DNA of 64,000 bases from Biscogniauxia marginata (GCA_022695795.1 MU404070.1:372001-436000); one strand, 5' to 3'. Shown: positions 45,769 through 57,987, counted from the first letter of the stretch. Numbers and translations are program-made. Notes: generated by a model not told the origin, from the letters alone.

Positions 45769-46809
45769 TCAAACAGCCCCCTGAGTGTCTACGGTATTGA
45801 AAGTACCCTTAGTGGATGAAACCGTCCTAGCATTTACCGGCTGGTTCCTCCAGTATGCTTCCACTCCCATTTCCTTGAACCTTTTCCCTTCGTAGTCTTT
45901 GGTCGCGAACCAGTTACTAATAAACATGCCCAAAACAACGAACATTATCCCGGCGCCCGCTATCAACGGCGCGATCATGGAAAACACGGTGAAGCCGTAG
46001 CTCACGTTCTGGAACGCCTCGTCGGACTGAAGCTTTTCCGTCCCCAATCCTACTTGCATCGCCGTCAGCACAATTACGACATAACCGAGTATCGTGGCCA
46101 GAGTGCCGAAGTTATCGCGTATCAAATCGACGTAGACCGCGTGCGCGGTGACCGTGGAGTAGCCCCGGAAGATGAACCCCTTCCGCAGCCGGTAGATCTT
46201 ATTCAAGCGGCTGAGGCGAAGCTCGCCGTACCAGTACCTCGGATTGATGGTCGCGTAGCAGTGATTGTCGAGCAATTCCTTCGCAAAAGCCCTCCACGCC
46301 TCCCACGTCGTGGAGTAAGGCAGCAAGCCGCTCTCCTTCGCCAAGCGGAAGTCGCTCTCGTACGCGACGAGCGCGATGTACGAGAACAGGAAGCCCCGCG
46401 CGCAAGCGGCGAGGTCGGCGTCGCGGACGATATGCGCGTCCCAGACGTCCGGCTCGAGGAGCCACGACGGTATCGGCTTGAGGAATATACGGTTCTTCGA
46501 CCACACGAGATGCAGCTCCGGGTTCTCGGTGATGGCGATGTCGCGGGAGATGAGAACTTGGTGGTGGAGCGGCCTCGGGGGCATAGGACGCCCGCAGATC
46601 CAGAGGCAATCCTGGACGTCGTTCAGTCTCTTAACGGAGAGTTCCTGCTTGAGAAAGTCTGGGTGGAGCTTCGGAACCACGATATGGTCGCCCTTTGTGC
46701 GATGCGATGCCGGCAGCAGAGTCGCATGAGGAGATGTTTGGTTTGCATTGGAAGATGCTTCCCGAGTGCTAAGCACTCGTGTTGTAAAGGGTAAATTTGG
46801 CTTGTCCAT
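45769..46809 (-). CDS. DUF6601-like fungal membrane protein, 346 aa
   Basis: A single frame starting MDKPNLPFTTR. Features in order: a disordered N-terminus of about 45 residues; LSVKRLNDVQDCLWICGRPM, then RPLHHQVLISRDI; LHLVWSKNRIFLKPIPSWLL; GFLFSYIALVAYESDFRLA; NPRYWYGELRLSRLNKIYR; and VDLIRDNF followed by two membrane segments (ILGYVVIVLTAMQVGL and FTVFSMIAPLIAGAGIMFVV). This order matches what I remember of the fungal DUF6601 family, whose function is unknown. The assignment is from recall of the RPMPPRPLHHQ and LRLSRLNKIY motifs, not from a search. Confidence 0.8.
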   Translation of the reverse strand: MDKPNLPFTTRVLSTREASSNANQTSPHATLLPASHRTKGDHIVVPKLHPDFLKQELSVKRLNDVQDCLWICGRPMPPRPLHHQVLISRDIAITENPELHLVWSKNRIFLKPIPSWLLEPDVWDAHIVRDADLAACARGFLFSYIALVAYESDFRLAKESGLLPYSTTWEAWRAFAKELLDNHCYATINPRYWYGELRLSRLNKIYRLRKGFIFRGYSTVTAHAVYVDLIRDNFGTLATILGYVVIVLTAMQVGLGTEKLQSDEAFQNVSYGFTVFSMIAPLIAGAGIMFVVLGMFISNWFATKDYEGKRFKEMGVEAYWRNQPVNARTVSSTKGTFNTVDTQGAV

Positions 46810-47580
46810 GGTACCAGGTATTAATGAAGCGATATTGAGAGGCTATTTTGTACCAAAACTCTGGAGCTGTACTTCAGCAAGAGAATCGCAAGTGAAAAGG
46901 GAGAAATAAGTTTCCTGAGAAAGGCTTCCCGTCGTCCTTCCTATAGGGTGGGGGTTTGAGGTTGAAATGGGAACTTTCATGGGTTGCTGCAACTCCAGAG
47001 GTTAGTATGAAAAAGTACCTTGCTTACACACCATCATAGCTAATATTAGTTTACTGTGATTTCGCTAGGTAGTTTAGTCCATAAGCTGAATGTTTCTGTT
47101 GCAGTCTGACGTGACTATCATCCTAGAATAGTCTTAGTTATCGAAACATATCGGACCCTGTAATCCTGCCAGCCTGCTCAGCAAAATGATTCATCACCGT
47201 AATACTGACCAATAGTTCTTTTTTTTTCCCCAGCCCATGTCGCTCGGGCCTGTTAAGTGGTCAGATCTGTTCAGGATCGTGACTCTAGATGCTGACGGAC
47301 TAACTTCCCAAGACCCATGCCGCCTAAAATGAGGAGCATCCAAAATTAGACAAGTAGCAGCACTAGTATCCTCAGCCGCACTCGGGACGAAACAAGTGAT
47401 TGGACCCCGGGATCTATAAGCCTATTAGTCACTGCAACGAAGTTGGGGGCCATTCCGGCAAATCCCAATTGGGTGGTTGTTCGAGGGCGTTATTAATAAT
47501 GCCTAATCTGCAATCTCTGTCATGAAGTCGTTCCAGTCTCTCTGACGCTTGAAGGTTTCGTCTGTAGTCAGGTCGCCGTC
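46810..47580. promoter_or_regulatory. Divergent spacer before the NLR-like gene
   Basis: A 771-base spacer between the minus-strand DUF6601-like start and the plus-strand start at 47581. A T-run lies near 47219. No strong TATA or known operator was identified. Confidence 0.4.
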
Positions 47581-50500
47581 ATGTCGCTACATCGCTCCGC
47601 AACGCGGAAGACCGCATCTGGTCCCGCGAGACGGAAAAAGGACTACAGTATTGTACAACAGGGTATTCTGGAGCTTTATCCGCTTGACAAACCTGTCCAG
47701 CCAGATATCGAGTAAGTCTCTGAAAATCTAAGGGAAATTCTATCCTAACAACGTCAAGTATCGTCTTTGTGCCTGGCCTGGGTGCCAACCCGGAGGAGTG
47801 TTGGAAGTCGGAGACAACCAAATTCAACTGGACTACAGAAGGTTTAGTCAGGGACTTTCCAAGGGCACGAGTCCTTCTGTACATGTATGAATCAGCATGG
47901 ACAGGCCCGCTGAAAGTGAAGCAATTTATGAGCAATGTTGCGATGGCCTTACTTGTTGGGCTTAGGAGCAAAAGAGAGGTACGTAGAGCGCTATGGAATT
48001 ACAAGGGAGCCTACATGCTAATATGAAAACATCAGGGGTGTCAAAGACGACCTATCGTCTTCATCGGCCATAGCATGGGTGGTCTCGTGATTGCGAAGGC
48101 AATCACTATTGCGGATTCGCGACGAGATAAATTCCCAATAATGTTCGAGGCCATTGCAGCGTCTGTATTCTTTGGAACACCCTTTGATGGTGCACCTGTT
48201 GCCTCAGTGGCGGCTATGTACAAGAACCTTGCCGAGAAGGTCGGGTCCGCTACATCTTCGAAGCTACTGGATCTCATGAAACCGGGAGATGAAGGGCTTC
48301 GCGAGTTGAAGCATGAATTCATGCGTCTTGTCGGAAAGCTCAGCCCGAAAATTGAACTCATGTGCTTCTACGAAGAGCAGCCCACAGACTTCTCGAAATT
48401 CGCCGGCCTCCCTAGCCTCTTCGGCTTGACAAAACTTGCAATCCCCAAGGAATACGCTGAGTTCGTGAGTCGCGACTCGGCTACCCTGCCAGGTGTCGAA
48501 GAATTAGGATTAGCTTCCGACCACCGAAATTTGGTCAAGTTTGATGGACCAAAAGATGAACGGTGGAGTCAGCTGGTTCGAGATCCGTTGAAGAAGATTA
48601 TACACGGCGCTCAGTTGGCTGTCAAGAATCGCCTGAACTCAGTCCGTGACATTGATCGAGGCATGATCAGTGGTATTATGGATGCGCTAGATGGCGCACA
48701 GGTGCAGAAGAAGCGTAGAACACTCGCACAAACATTCGCGCCATCTTCCTGGATAACTAAAGAGCAGGAGTATATCCAGTGGCTTTCCCAACCAAAGAAG
48801 GACGCAGAGGATGAGTCGGAGCCATCCCGATCAGGGGACTGTCTTTGGATTCGCGGCCCGGAAGGGAGAGGTAAAACCAGTGCCTCGATGGCCGCCATTG
48901 AGGAGATTGAAAACCTGATTAAAATAAACGAAGAGGAAAACACAGGCCAAGATCCGATACTTCTCGCTTATTTCTTCTGCGACTCGACTCCTGACTATTG
49001 TACAGCAGAGGATCTGCTTAAGAGTCTTGTTAGGCAACTGATCAATCAGCAGGAGACGTTAGCACCATATGCTAAATTGTTTGCCAAAAAGAAGAGCAAA
49101 GACGAAACAAGCAAGTCACAAGCACAGGTGACCGTGGAAAATCTTTGGCAGACGCTCCAGGACATGCTCACAGATGAGTTCATTGGTAGCAAAGTCATAT
49201 TTGTATTGAACAATCTCCACGCGCTTCCCGAAGACTCTGATTCTACCATCAAACTGATGAAATATATCAACGTCGAGATGCAGAACATGGACAGTACGGA
49301 TACAAGACGGGTCCCAACAAGGTGGTTCATTACTAGTAGGGAAGCACACAACATCGGTGAGGCGTTGAAAGTAGATGGTATCCGGCTTGTTGACCTCAAC
49401 GATGAAAAATACGGCGACCAAGTGCAGATGGCGTTGCGAAAACACGCCAAGGACAAGGTCACTTCGCTAGGGCAGGGGAAAAACTACAACAAGGCGCTTG
49501 CATATTTCGCAAGTAGTCTGATGGGAAAGCGAGCGCAGAATACACAATGGATCGACATCACATGCGTTCAGCTGGAAGAACTCCCGCAAGGTGAGGGAGA
49601 CCTCAGAGTACGTCAAATACTTGAGACTATGCCTCAAAACCTGTCTGCCCTTCTCAACAATTCATGGCTTCAAGTATTCCGGTCCAACGAAAAGGATGCC
49701 GAGAAGATAAAGGAGATACTACGCTCCCTCGTGTTGACCTATGAGGATCCCACCGAGTCGGAGCTCGGTGTGCTAACTGGACTTTGCTCGAACGAGGAGG
49801 AGAAAGCTGAGCTCCACGGCTTATTGGAGAAATGCAAACCACTGCTTTCGGTCAAGCGGATAAGCAAGCCCGATGCCACCGTTTGCTTTATAAACATAGT
49901 TGTCAAGAACCACTTGCTTGAGAACGCTAAACAGTTACTTGGAATGTCGGATGAGGAAGTAAAATGGCAACACGGTGTACTCGCTTTGCGTTGCTTCTCG
50001 CACATCAAAACTAGTTTCGATTTCCCTGAAGCAGAGATCAAGCCAGCAGAAGATGCTGACGGAGACGCGAATAACTCTGCAGAGGACAACGACAAGGACG
50101 GTGACGATGACGAGGGCAGCGAGGATGATGATAATGATGATGATATGTCAGAAGATGATGATGAAGATTCAGAAGATTCAGAAAGTGAAGACGAGTCAGA
50201 GCAAGATGCCGACCCTGAAACAGATCTGGTCCAAGACTTGGCCACGGCTTACGCGGTGAAGAACTGGCTCCGGCACGCTAGCAAAGCTACTCGCGAGATC
50301 GCCGAAGACCTAAGCTTAGAGGAAGATTTCTGGATACCTGGTGCCCGGATACGGCGCCGTTGGCTGCTAGAGTACTATCGCATGACCAGTACTTTCGACG
50401 ATTTCGAAATCAAGACGCTGGGAGGTCTCCATATTGCTGCTTCCATCGGATTCCGGCAACTCGTCGCGGCACTCATCCACAACGGTTATGGAGAAGAGAT

Positions 50501-53500
50501 TAACACGCACGATTCGTTGGTGAATACTCCAGTGAGTTCTTACCTACCAGACCTGCCATTCTTCTGTGAGTGACAGCCGCTGATCTGCTCATCCCTCTCT
50601 AGCTTCACTTTGCCGCGCACTTTGGCCGGCCTAAAATCGTCGAGGAATTGCTGAACCATGGCGCTGCCATTGACGACGGCGATGAGATAGGAGAGCAGAC
50701 GCCCCTACACATGGCTGCGTTTGGTGGCCACGTGGAGGTGATGAAGAAACTTGTCCTCAGGGGGGCAAATCCCAACGCGACCTCGAATGATATTGGCCCA
50801 GTGGTAAACGCCGCTATTTCCTCTGGCAACCGCGCTGCTGTCGAGCTGCTGGTCGAGCACGGTGTCTCGCTCGCAGTTGATCGCGATGACGTCGAAGCGC
50901 CCCTGGCACAAGCAGCGTTGCTCTCGGATGTTTCTATGTTTGAGTACCTGATCCAGAAATATGCGGACAAATTACCGGCTGAAGAATACAGTGGTATGTA
51001 TCAATATCCCTAGCCTGAGAGGCCTGGAACTTTATAGAACTTCACTAACCTTTCTGTAGTATGTATAGTGATTTCCTTGTTTGTTCTCATATTATATGGA
51101 TGGGGTGCGACTCCATAATTTGAAATAAAGGTATAAGTTGTCGGTTTAAGAACAGTGTGTTAACGTATACCAGAAAGCTCTCGTCAAAGCTGCAGAAGCC
51201 GGCCGCATTGAAGTCTTCAATAAATTGCTTGAGTTTGAGCATAATCAAGAATATTTCCAAGATGCGCTTGATGCAGCGGTTGAGGAGTGGAATTGGGAGA
51301 TTGTCACAATTCTTCTAGAGAAACGCTCTAATCTCGACTGCAATAACCTCTTTTACGAAGCAGCCACCGGTACTGAGCCCCAAGATAAACTTCTCGAGGT
51401 GGTCTGGCAATATGCAAACGGCTCCATATCAGCAGAAACGCTGGACAAGTCGCTCTATGATGCTACGGACAGGGAGAAGGAATCGACTGTGAAGTTGCTC
51501 CTCGAGCAGTTCGGAGCGAACCCTAATGCCACTGGGGAAGAGTAAGTTCTATGGAAAAGCTCTAACACTGGTTTGAGACTGACGTTTCTGAAGGTATGGC
51601 AATGCGATAACCGCGGCCGCGTACGATGGCACCATGAACATTATCCAGTTGCTACTGAACGCGGGCGCCGATGTGAATGCTCCAGAAGGATGGCCACTTC
51701 AGAGCGCTGCGACTGAAGGCCATTATGAAGTTGTCCAAGAGCTTCTCAGCCGAAATGTCGACGTAAATGCGCTCACTACAAATGATCATTTTCAGGCAGG
51801 GACAGCACTCCAAGGAGCGTGCGAGGCCGGCCAAACGGAAATAGTCAGGCTACTCCTAGATCATGGTGCAAACCCGAATCTTGGCGGCGGTACAGATTCG
51901 CCCCCAATTATCGCGGCCGCGATGCGTGCAGAGGAAGAGATACTTTCCCTGCTCGTCAAGGCCAAAGCTGATCTGGACGTGTTCGGGGGCTGGGATAAAT
52001 CGTCGCCACTAATCAATGCCGCGGCCTACATGCCCCAGTCATCTCTCCAGCTACTTCTCGATGCAGGGGCTGACATAAACCTTCCTGACAACGATGGCGA
52101 TACCGCCCTCATCGTAGCCTCGACACGGGGTGATGTAGAGGCCGTTACATTCTTGCTTGACAGCGGTGCCGATATCTTGCACTCTAACAAGGATAATGAG
52201 AACGCGCTTCAGGCGGCATTTTCGAATGATAATGAAGATTGCCTAAAAGTACTTGTAGATCGAGTGTCTGTACTATTTGGAGCTCTGAAGACTGCCATGG
52301 ACTCCGGCAACACGGCGGTCACTGGTGTCGTCCGCAGTGCAGCTAGCAGCAAGCAGGGCCTCAGCTATGATGATGAGCTTCAAAATAGCACAGGGGAAGT
52401 CAAGCAGATGGAAACGCCACCTAGTGACAATGTGGAGGGAGACCAAACCAGCGTTACTGATGAGAGTGATAATGATGATGCATCGTCTTCAACGAGCCAG
52501 CCCGATACCGATACCATACTTCCGCCGGAGGGTCAAACTAGAGTGGCCTTTGCTGTCCAGGAAGATGGTGTCGAGCCAGAAGCTTCTACATTAGATACCG
52601 TGGACCGTCTGTCGGAGGAGCTTAGATCTGCACTGGGAAACCAGATCTCGCTGCTCAACAAGCTTTCTCAGGACCCTTTAGAGGCAGAAGATGTCTCTAC
52701 TCGTACCCCTGGAGAACCCATATACCAGCAGCAGCAGCAGCAGAGACAACAACCCGAGGACTACCAACAACATCTACCACCACAGCAATGGAATCAGGAG
52801 AACCAAGTAGCTGAGAGCCAACCGAGACCCGAGCCTGTAGAACTACCTACTCAAGGTCTCGGTCCTGTTAAAAGAAAGCCGGCACCGGGAGTCTCTTACG
52901 AAGGGCTAACGGCAAAGTACAGCCAGACGCCTTCTCCGCAGCCCCCAAACGCTAGTTATCAGCCACCGCCGCTGCCGCCTACAAACTACAATCACGCTCC
53001 CAATACGTACCAGGCAGGGCAAGAAACCACGCAACAGTTTTACAACACCCCGGCACCGCAAGCAGAGCCTCGCTATCCAAGCCCGCCGAGGCCGCCGAAG
53101 CAGCCCATAGCACCAGAGCCCCCCACCCAGACGTACCAGCAGCCGACGAGCCAATCCTCGCAGGCGCCGGCGCTAGTGGCGACGGACTACCAGAGCCAGA
53201 GCCAGAGCCAGAGCCAGGCCCACTACCAAGGCAACTTGTTATACGCAGGCGCGCACTACCGCAACGGTTCGACGGGAGGAAGCCAGCAGGGCGTCGAGAG
53301 CTACGCCGTCTGGCACCCCGCCGACGCGTACCACTCGACGCCACAGGGTTCACCACCACCACCCCCACCCCCACAATCACAACCGCAGACACAACTACCA
53401 CAGCAGCAGCAGCAGCAGCAGCAGCAGCAATACCAGGCGTATAACCCGGACGATCAAGTACAAGTCTACCAGGCGCAGACGTACCAAGGTCAGGCGTCGC

Positions 53501-53685
53501 AGTACCAGGGCTACTACGGCGGCAACGACAATATCAGTCACCAGCCGTACAACCCAAGCGCCGCGGCGGCGAATTGGGACCAGCAGCCGCGCCCCGAGCT
53601 CAAGCCCCAGCGGTCCTCGTTCTTTGTCGGCGGCGTCAAGAACACGTTCGACAAGGCCAAGTTGAATATGTTCAATCGGAGGTGA
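47581..53685 (+). CDS. NLR-like protein: alpha/beta hydrolase + NACHT-like NTPase + ankyrin repeats + Q/P-rich tail, about 1,901 aa
   Basis: Fungal NLR-like (STAND) architecture, possibly a non-self recognition or incompatibility receptor, though this is inference. Exons: join(47581..47711, 47759..47978, 48036..50531, 50603..50993, 51060..51067?, 51174..51541, 51594..53685). N-terminal hydrolase (about 40-290): VFVPGLGANPEECW, nucleophile elbow GHSMG (Ser130) and a candidate His in SDH (280). NACHT-like part: Walker A GPEGRGKT (391-398), Walker-B-like VIFVLNNLHA (504-513) with Asn where acid is usual, and FITSRE. A strongly acidic stretch covers 787-845. Ankyrins begin near GGLHIAASIGFRQ (about 915) and continue to about 1430, with clear units such as TPLHMAAFGGHVEVMKKLV. 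The remaining 450 residues are Gln/Pro-rich with CAG-encoded poly-Q, ending KNTFDKAKLNMFNRR. The 8-base exon is tentative. Confidence 0.85.
52724..53429 (+). repeat. CAG/poly-Q tracts and a short Gln-Ser repeat in the NLR-like tail
   Basis: CAG-rich runs code for poly-Q at 52725-52760 and 53401-53430. A short SQSQSQSQ segment is encoded by repeated CAGAGC units at about 53189-53220. Proline-rich CCA/CCC runs lie between. These are in-frame coding repeats and likely length-variable. Confidence 0.85.
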
Positions 53686-54394
53686 GGCAGTCTGGAGGAG
53701 GGTGAAGATGAGATAGGAGGGGGGGAAAAAAAAAAAAAATTCAATGCGAGAGGTTATTTAATGATGGGATGGGAATGGGGATTTGTCTCGATATGTACAT
53801 GGATATACGGCGCGGGAATTTTTGTATAGTAACGTGTAAGCATGAACGAGTTCATAGCAGGAATGGGGGGTTTTTTTTTTTTTTGGGGGGGGGGGGGTTA
53901 ATACCCTTCTCTAATAGATTGATACACATCTTTTGTTTATACGTTTCCAAGGCTGATGTATTGGTGAGATAGAAACGGGGAGTAGTTGAAAAAATAAGAA
54001 TTAATGATTTGAAGAATTTGGCTAGCTAGCCTGTTGCTGGCATTACCTGACTCGTGGTAGACAGGGCCGTCTCGAAACTGCGTTCGGTAAAGTATATAGC
54101 CCCCTTACTATGGTCCGCATAGAACAGGCTCAATGTCGTGTCGCCACCGAACTTGTCAAATGCAGATGCCCCTGAGCAAGACTCGTAGACAAGGTAAACC
54201 GATCGTAAGCTTAAATGTATATTGTCCAGTTGTCCGAGTATACTTCACTGCTGTTTGTTTGACACCCCAATCTTGAATGGGGTTTTATCTGGACCGGGGG
54301 GGGGGGGGGGGGGGGGGGGTAGGGCGGGGTTGTTTAAAAAAACACACAAAAAACCAACAACAAACCCCCCCAAAAAATAATTTTTTTTTTTTTA
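53686..54394. other. 3' flank of the NLR-like gene, rich in homopolymers
   Basis: It contains poly-A near 53727, a T/G homopolymer pair at 53871-53897 and a G run of about 24 at 54296-54319. No gene is supported. Confidence 0.5.
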
Positions 54395-54404
54395 NNNNNN
54401 NNNN
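54395..54404. other. Assembly gap (10 N)
   Basis: Ten Ns, flanked by a T run on the left and a long C run on the right. The gap size is nominal, so neighbouring bases are low confidence. Nothing can be read across it. Confidence 0.98.
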
Positions 54405-57400
54405 ACCCCCCCCACCCCCCCCCCCCCCCCGGCGCACGGTCGGCGGTCTTGGTTTCAACAGACACGGGAACAAGCCCATACCTCGGCCTCCTTTAAATTT
54501 TTATTTATGTTGACCTCGGTACTTCTTTCTATTAGGGTGCTTGACTACCGCTAAATAGCTGTTCTGCTCTTGGTCCTTTGTATCTCGGATTTTAGGTCAG
54601 AGACAGGGTTAGCCAGGCTTACCCGATAATTATCATCTCATTATTGAGTAGAGCTAAAACATTAGCAATTGAGTGCGAGCATTAAAGTGTGTGTGGGAAG
54701 GCACGAGCCACTTCAGAAAATTTAGCCCTAGTTCAGATTTCGTCATCACTCAATTTGCTAATCAACCATCCTTCCTACAACCTCTTTTCTTTTGGTTTCG
54801 TTTCTGAAGCCAGCATGTGTAGCTTCTTTCAATTAAAAGGGAGGAGTAGATAAAGCAACCTATAGAGCTTTGGTCCTAAGGTTCGGACTGTTAACAGTAG
54901 CATTCGACATTGCAGGGCCATAAGAGATTTGGACTCAAACAACGCCCCGGCGTCGTATACACCTGAAAGTAAAGACGCAGAGAAACACCTAGGTAATTAC
55001 CACTATACTAATAGAAGTACGATTGATCATGAGCCCTTCAGAGCTTAGATAATAATTAGCCGCCATGTATGGTTCATATCAGAAACCCATAAACCTTGTA
55101 GTTCTCCACATTGGATCGTGCGTTTAAGGTGTTGCTAAAAACCTAGTTGTATTTCTAGCATATCCAGGCCACGCTTTTGTGAATATATGAATGAGAGTGT
55201 CTTTGTGAAACAGACAGGGTAAGTAGGATGTGGTCCTCGTTGGAGTAGTCCGACCGCTTGGTTATCAATGGGAATAGAAGATAGGTCGATTGTGAGGGGA
55301 CGAGGGAACCAATTTCTATAACGAGCACGGGAACCTGGACGATGGTCTTCTGACGAAATGGAGTAAATTGGCGTACTGAACGTGGAATTTGAGTTAGTAG
55401 GACTTTTCCAAATCCAGGTTTACCTCTTGATTACTTGGGTAAAGCTTCTAAATAGAAGAGGATGAGATCTCTGATTGTTTGATTACCGAGTTGCCTTCCC
55501 AGAGGTGAAATGGCTTTAGGCGCCGAGCTACCAGGACATAATGCCATAAAGCTTCACGAGTGGTATGTAGCATCCGGTAAGCCGTGACACCCCAGTTAGA
55601 TGACAACATCATCCTGAAACCAGCGGGCCATACTCAGCGGCCCGTGACTGCGTCGGACTTGAGGATATTTGATAGGGTCTCGGGATCGGAATCGGGACAG
55701 TGACGTGGCAGCGTGGCAGCGTGGCTCTCAAGTTTCTGATAATCCTCCTCGGGAACATCCGAAACATGTAGATCAGTAACCGTTGAGCCCTTTCACATGT
55801 CCCATTGCCTATACTGGAGCTAGAGGGTAGGCAACAACCCGAGGCCGTATGACGACTTTCTGTGAGCCATTTAAGGGAATATATCGAATATGATGCTTCT
55901 AACAGCGCACTATACGCAATATTCTTCAGTCCCATAACTTGTTGATCTTCCGGCAGTACTGCAGATATCTATTAATACGATGGTGTGTCGTAATTATGTA
56001 GGAACCGGGAGTCTGGTATGAACTCTATGGGACAAATTCGGAACTGTTTCGTCTACCAGGAACGTGATCCAGACGCACATCAAGACGGCAAAGGACGGTT
56101 CAAGACCAAACCTCAGCTCATGCTGAACCCGAGGCAGAGGCCCCCATGCATTGTTGATCATTGAATCACAGGCGCTTGGAAACTTGCGTGGTATCGGCAA
56201 CGATTCATTGATAATATTATGACATCATGCGGAGGGGATTTGAGAAAGCCCGCCGAACGGTCATACATCCAATATTACTATTCGCTCGACATACCGCCTG
56301 ACGTCAGTGCCGTGGTGAACTCTGACAGTAAGGGATGCATTCTGCAAGTTCACGGCAACGATGGAGGCAGTATGTAGACGAAAACGGAAAGATGGTACGG
56401 CTGAGAAGGCAGCCGTCCAACAATGAGAAGGCGGATCGAAGACGAAATGCATTGTTGAGGCTCCCCACGGAGCGTTGTCTCCGGCCTTTTATTCCTTGTA
56501 GCGCAAACGTGTGAATCGGAAATCGAGATCACGATGAGCTTGATTGGATTTCTTACATGCGTGACTTAATCTACCTGTGTACATACCTACCGCACTAGGC
56601 AGCCAGGTGAGGCCTCTAGCAGGGAGCTTACTTCTGAGTTTTCAGGGTTCTAGACCCCAAGTAGCCGCATCTCCCCACAGAACCAGAAAGTCATGCTGTC
56701 ATTGTGGACCCGGTCGAGTAGAGATGAGCCAATCGGAGTGTTCCAATGGGCCTTCCCCTGCAGTTAGCCCGCGCCTTCTAGCTTTTGATGGAGCATGGAG
56801 CAGAAGCTCCAGACGGCCGGGTCGGATACCTGGACGGGTACTGGAGAAGGCCTCCTGGAAATATCACATCATGTCGTACCTGTCCGCGTTGTCTTAGGTA
56901 CCTACCTACCTACTTACCTTATCTACCGTGAGGCTGGGCAGCCAGGTTTATCCGTCTCTGCCCTCCCGTTCGTGTTAATTATAGGTACCATGTCACATCG
57001 AAGACCTTGCCGTTAACGAGACCCTAGATCGACTATCATTACCAGAAATAATAACAGACCGAGATAGGGAGATGGGAATATGGGGAAACCAAGATGGCAA
57101 TTCACATATTCCAATGATCAAGGTCCAGATAGACGTGTAATTGGTGACGTAAGACAACCAGGGGAAGCTCCAGCCCACCTCGCCCGTGTGAGACTTCGAC
57201 AAGGCAAACTGAGTTACGGACTTTTACCTAACCTATAGCTGGAATGCGTCATTGAAGGTTTACCCGCCACTGCCTGCCTACCTTAGGTACCTAGGTACCT
57301 ACCTCCTGTAGGCAAGCCCGGGTACCGGAGCAAAGCGGCATACTTACTGCGAGTGCCTCTACCTAATGAAGTGGACAAAGAAGTTGAATAGAAACGATGA

Positions 57401-57648
57401 CGTACCTCAGGCTAGTTTGACCTGGTGACTGAGAGCAGCAACGAATGTATCTGGAGCAACCTGATGACCGCATACTGATTCACCATTGAACCCCGACCCT
57501 TATTTAAACCCGATCCCCTCCATTCTCAACTCCTTCTTCCCTTTACCATCATCAACAACACCAGTCTCAAGCCTACATACCCACAAAGACAACGATCACC
57601 ACAATCACTTCACCTCACTCAATCCACTACAACCAACCAACCATCATC
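54405..57648. other. Intergenic, 3.2 kb, to grg-1
   Basis: It begins with a C-rich run. Later it has TACCTACCTACCTACTTACC-type tracts near 56898 and 57285, a simple motif also seen elsewhere in the window. Minus frames at 55609-56532 have no recognisable features. The last 200 bases hold the CT- and AC-rich promoter of grg-1, with a TATTTAAAC motif near 57500. Confidence 0.4.
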
Positions 57649-57987
57649 ATGGACAAGATTCAGAACGCCGCCAACTACGTCTCCGACACCGTCAAGGGTA
57701 CGCCCACCCTCACCTTCCACCTCACCATTCTACTACATTGTGCTAACCCTCGCCTCTTTAGGTGCCGCCAACACCGCTTCCAAGGAAGGTAACAAGGAGG
57801 TCGCCAAGGACAACAACGCTTCCCTCGGCACTCGGTTCGTCTTTTCCCTCTCCAATGCTCTTGTGTCCTCCTTACTGACATTACATTTGACAGTGCCACC
57901 GCCGCCAAGGATGCCGTTGGCGACAAGGTTGACGAGAAGAAGTATAACACTTCTGCCGACGTCAACAAGGAGGCTGCCAAGCACTAA
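57649..57987 (+). CDS. grg-1: Glucose-repressible protein GRG-1 (CCG-1), 71 aa
   Basis: A small abundant stress and starvation-induced protein, also clock-controlled in Neurospora, of unknown biochemical role. Exons are join(57649..57697, 57762..57834, 57894..57987), total 216 bases. The sequence starts MDKIQNAANYVSDTVKGAA, continues with TASKEGNKEVAKDNNASLG and ends SADVNKEAAKH. It is Ala/Lys/Asn-rich with no hydrophobic core and probably disordered, resembling a short LEA-type protein. Introns have GTACGC and GTTCGT donors and TTTAG/ACAG acceptors. It lies alone, with a promoter rich in CT/AC. Confidence 0.92.

Noticed and set aside
55609..55935. Minus-strand ORF of 108 codons in the long intergenic region
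   Set aside because: No conserved features, no start context and mixed composition; could be a random frame.
57285..57305. Palindromic TAGGTACCTAGGTACC motif, possibly a binding site
   Set aside because: Similar TACCTA-type repeats are scattered over the window in unrelated spacers, so it looks like simple-sequence background.
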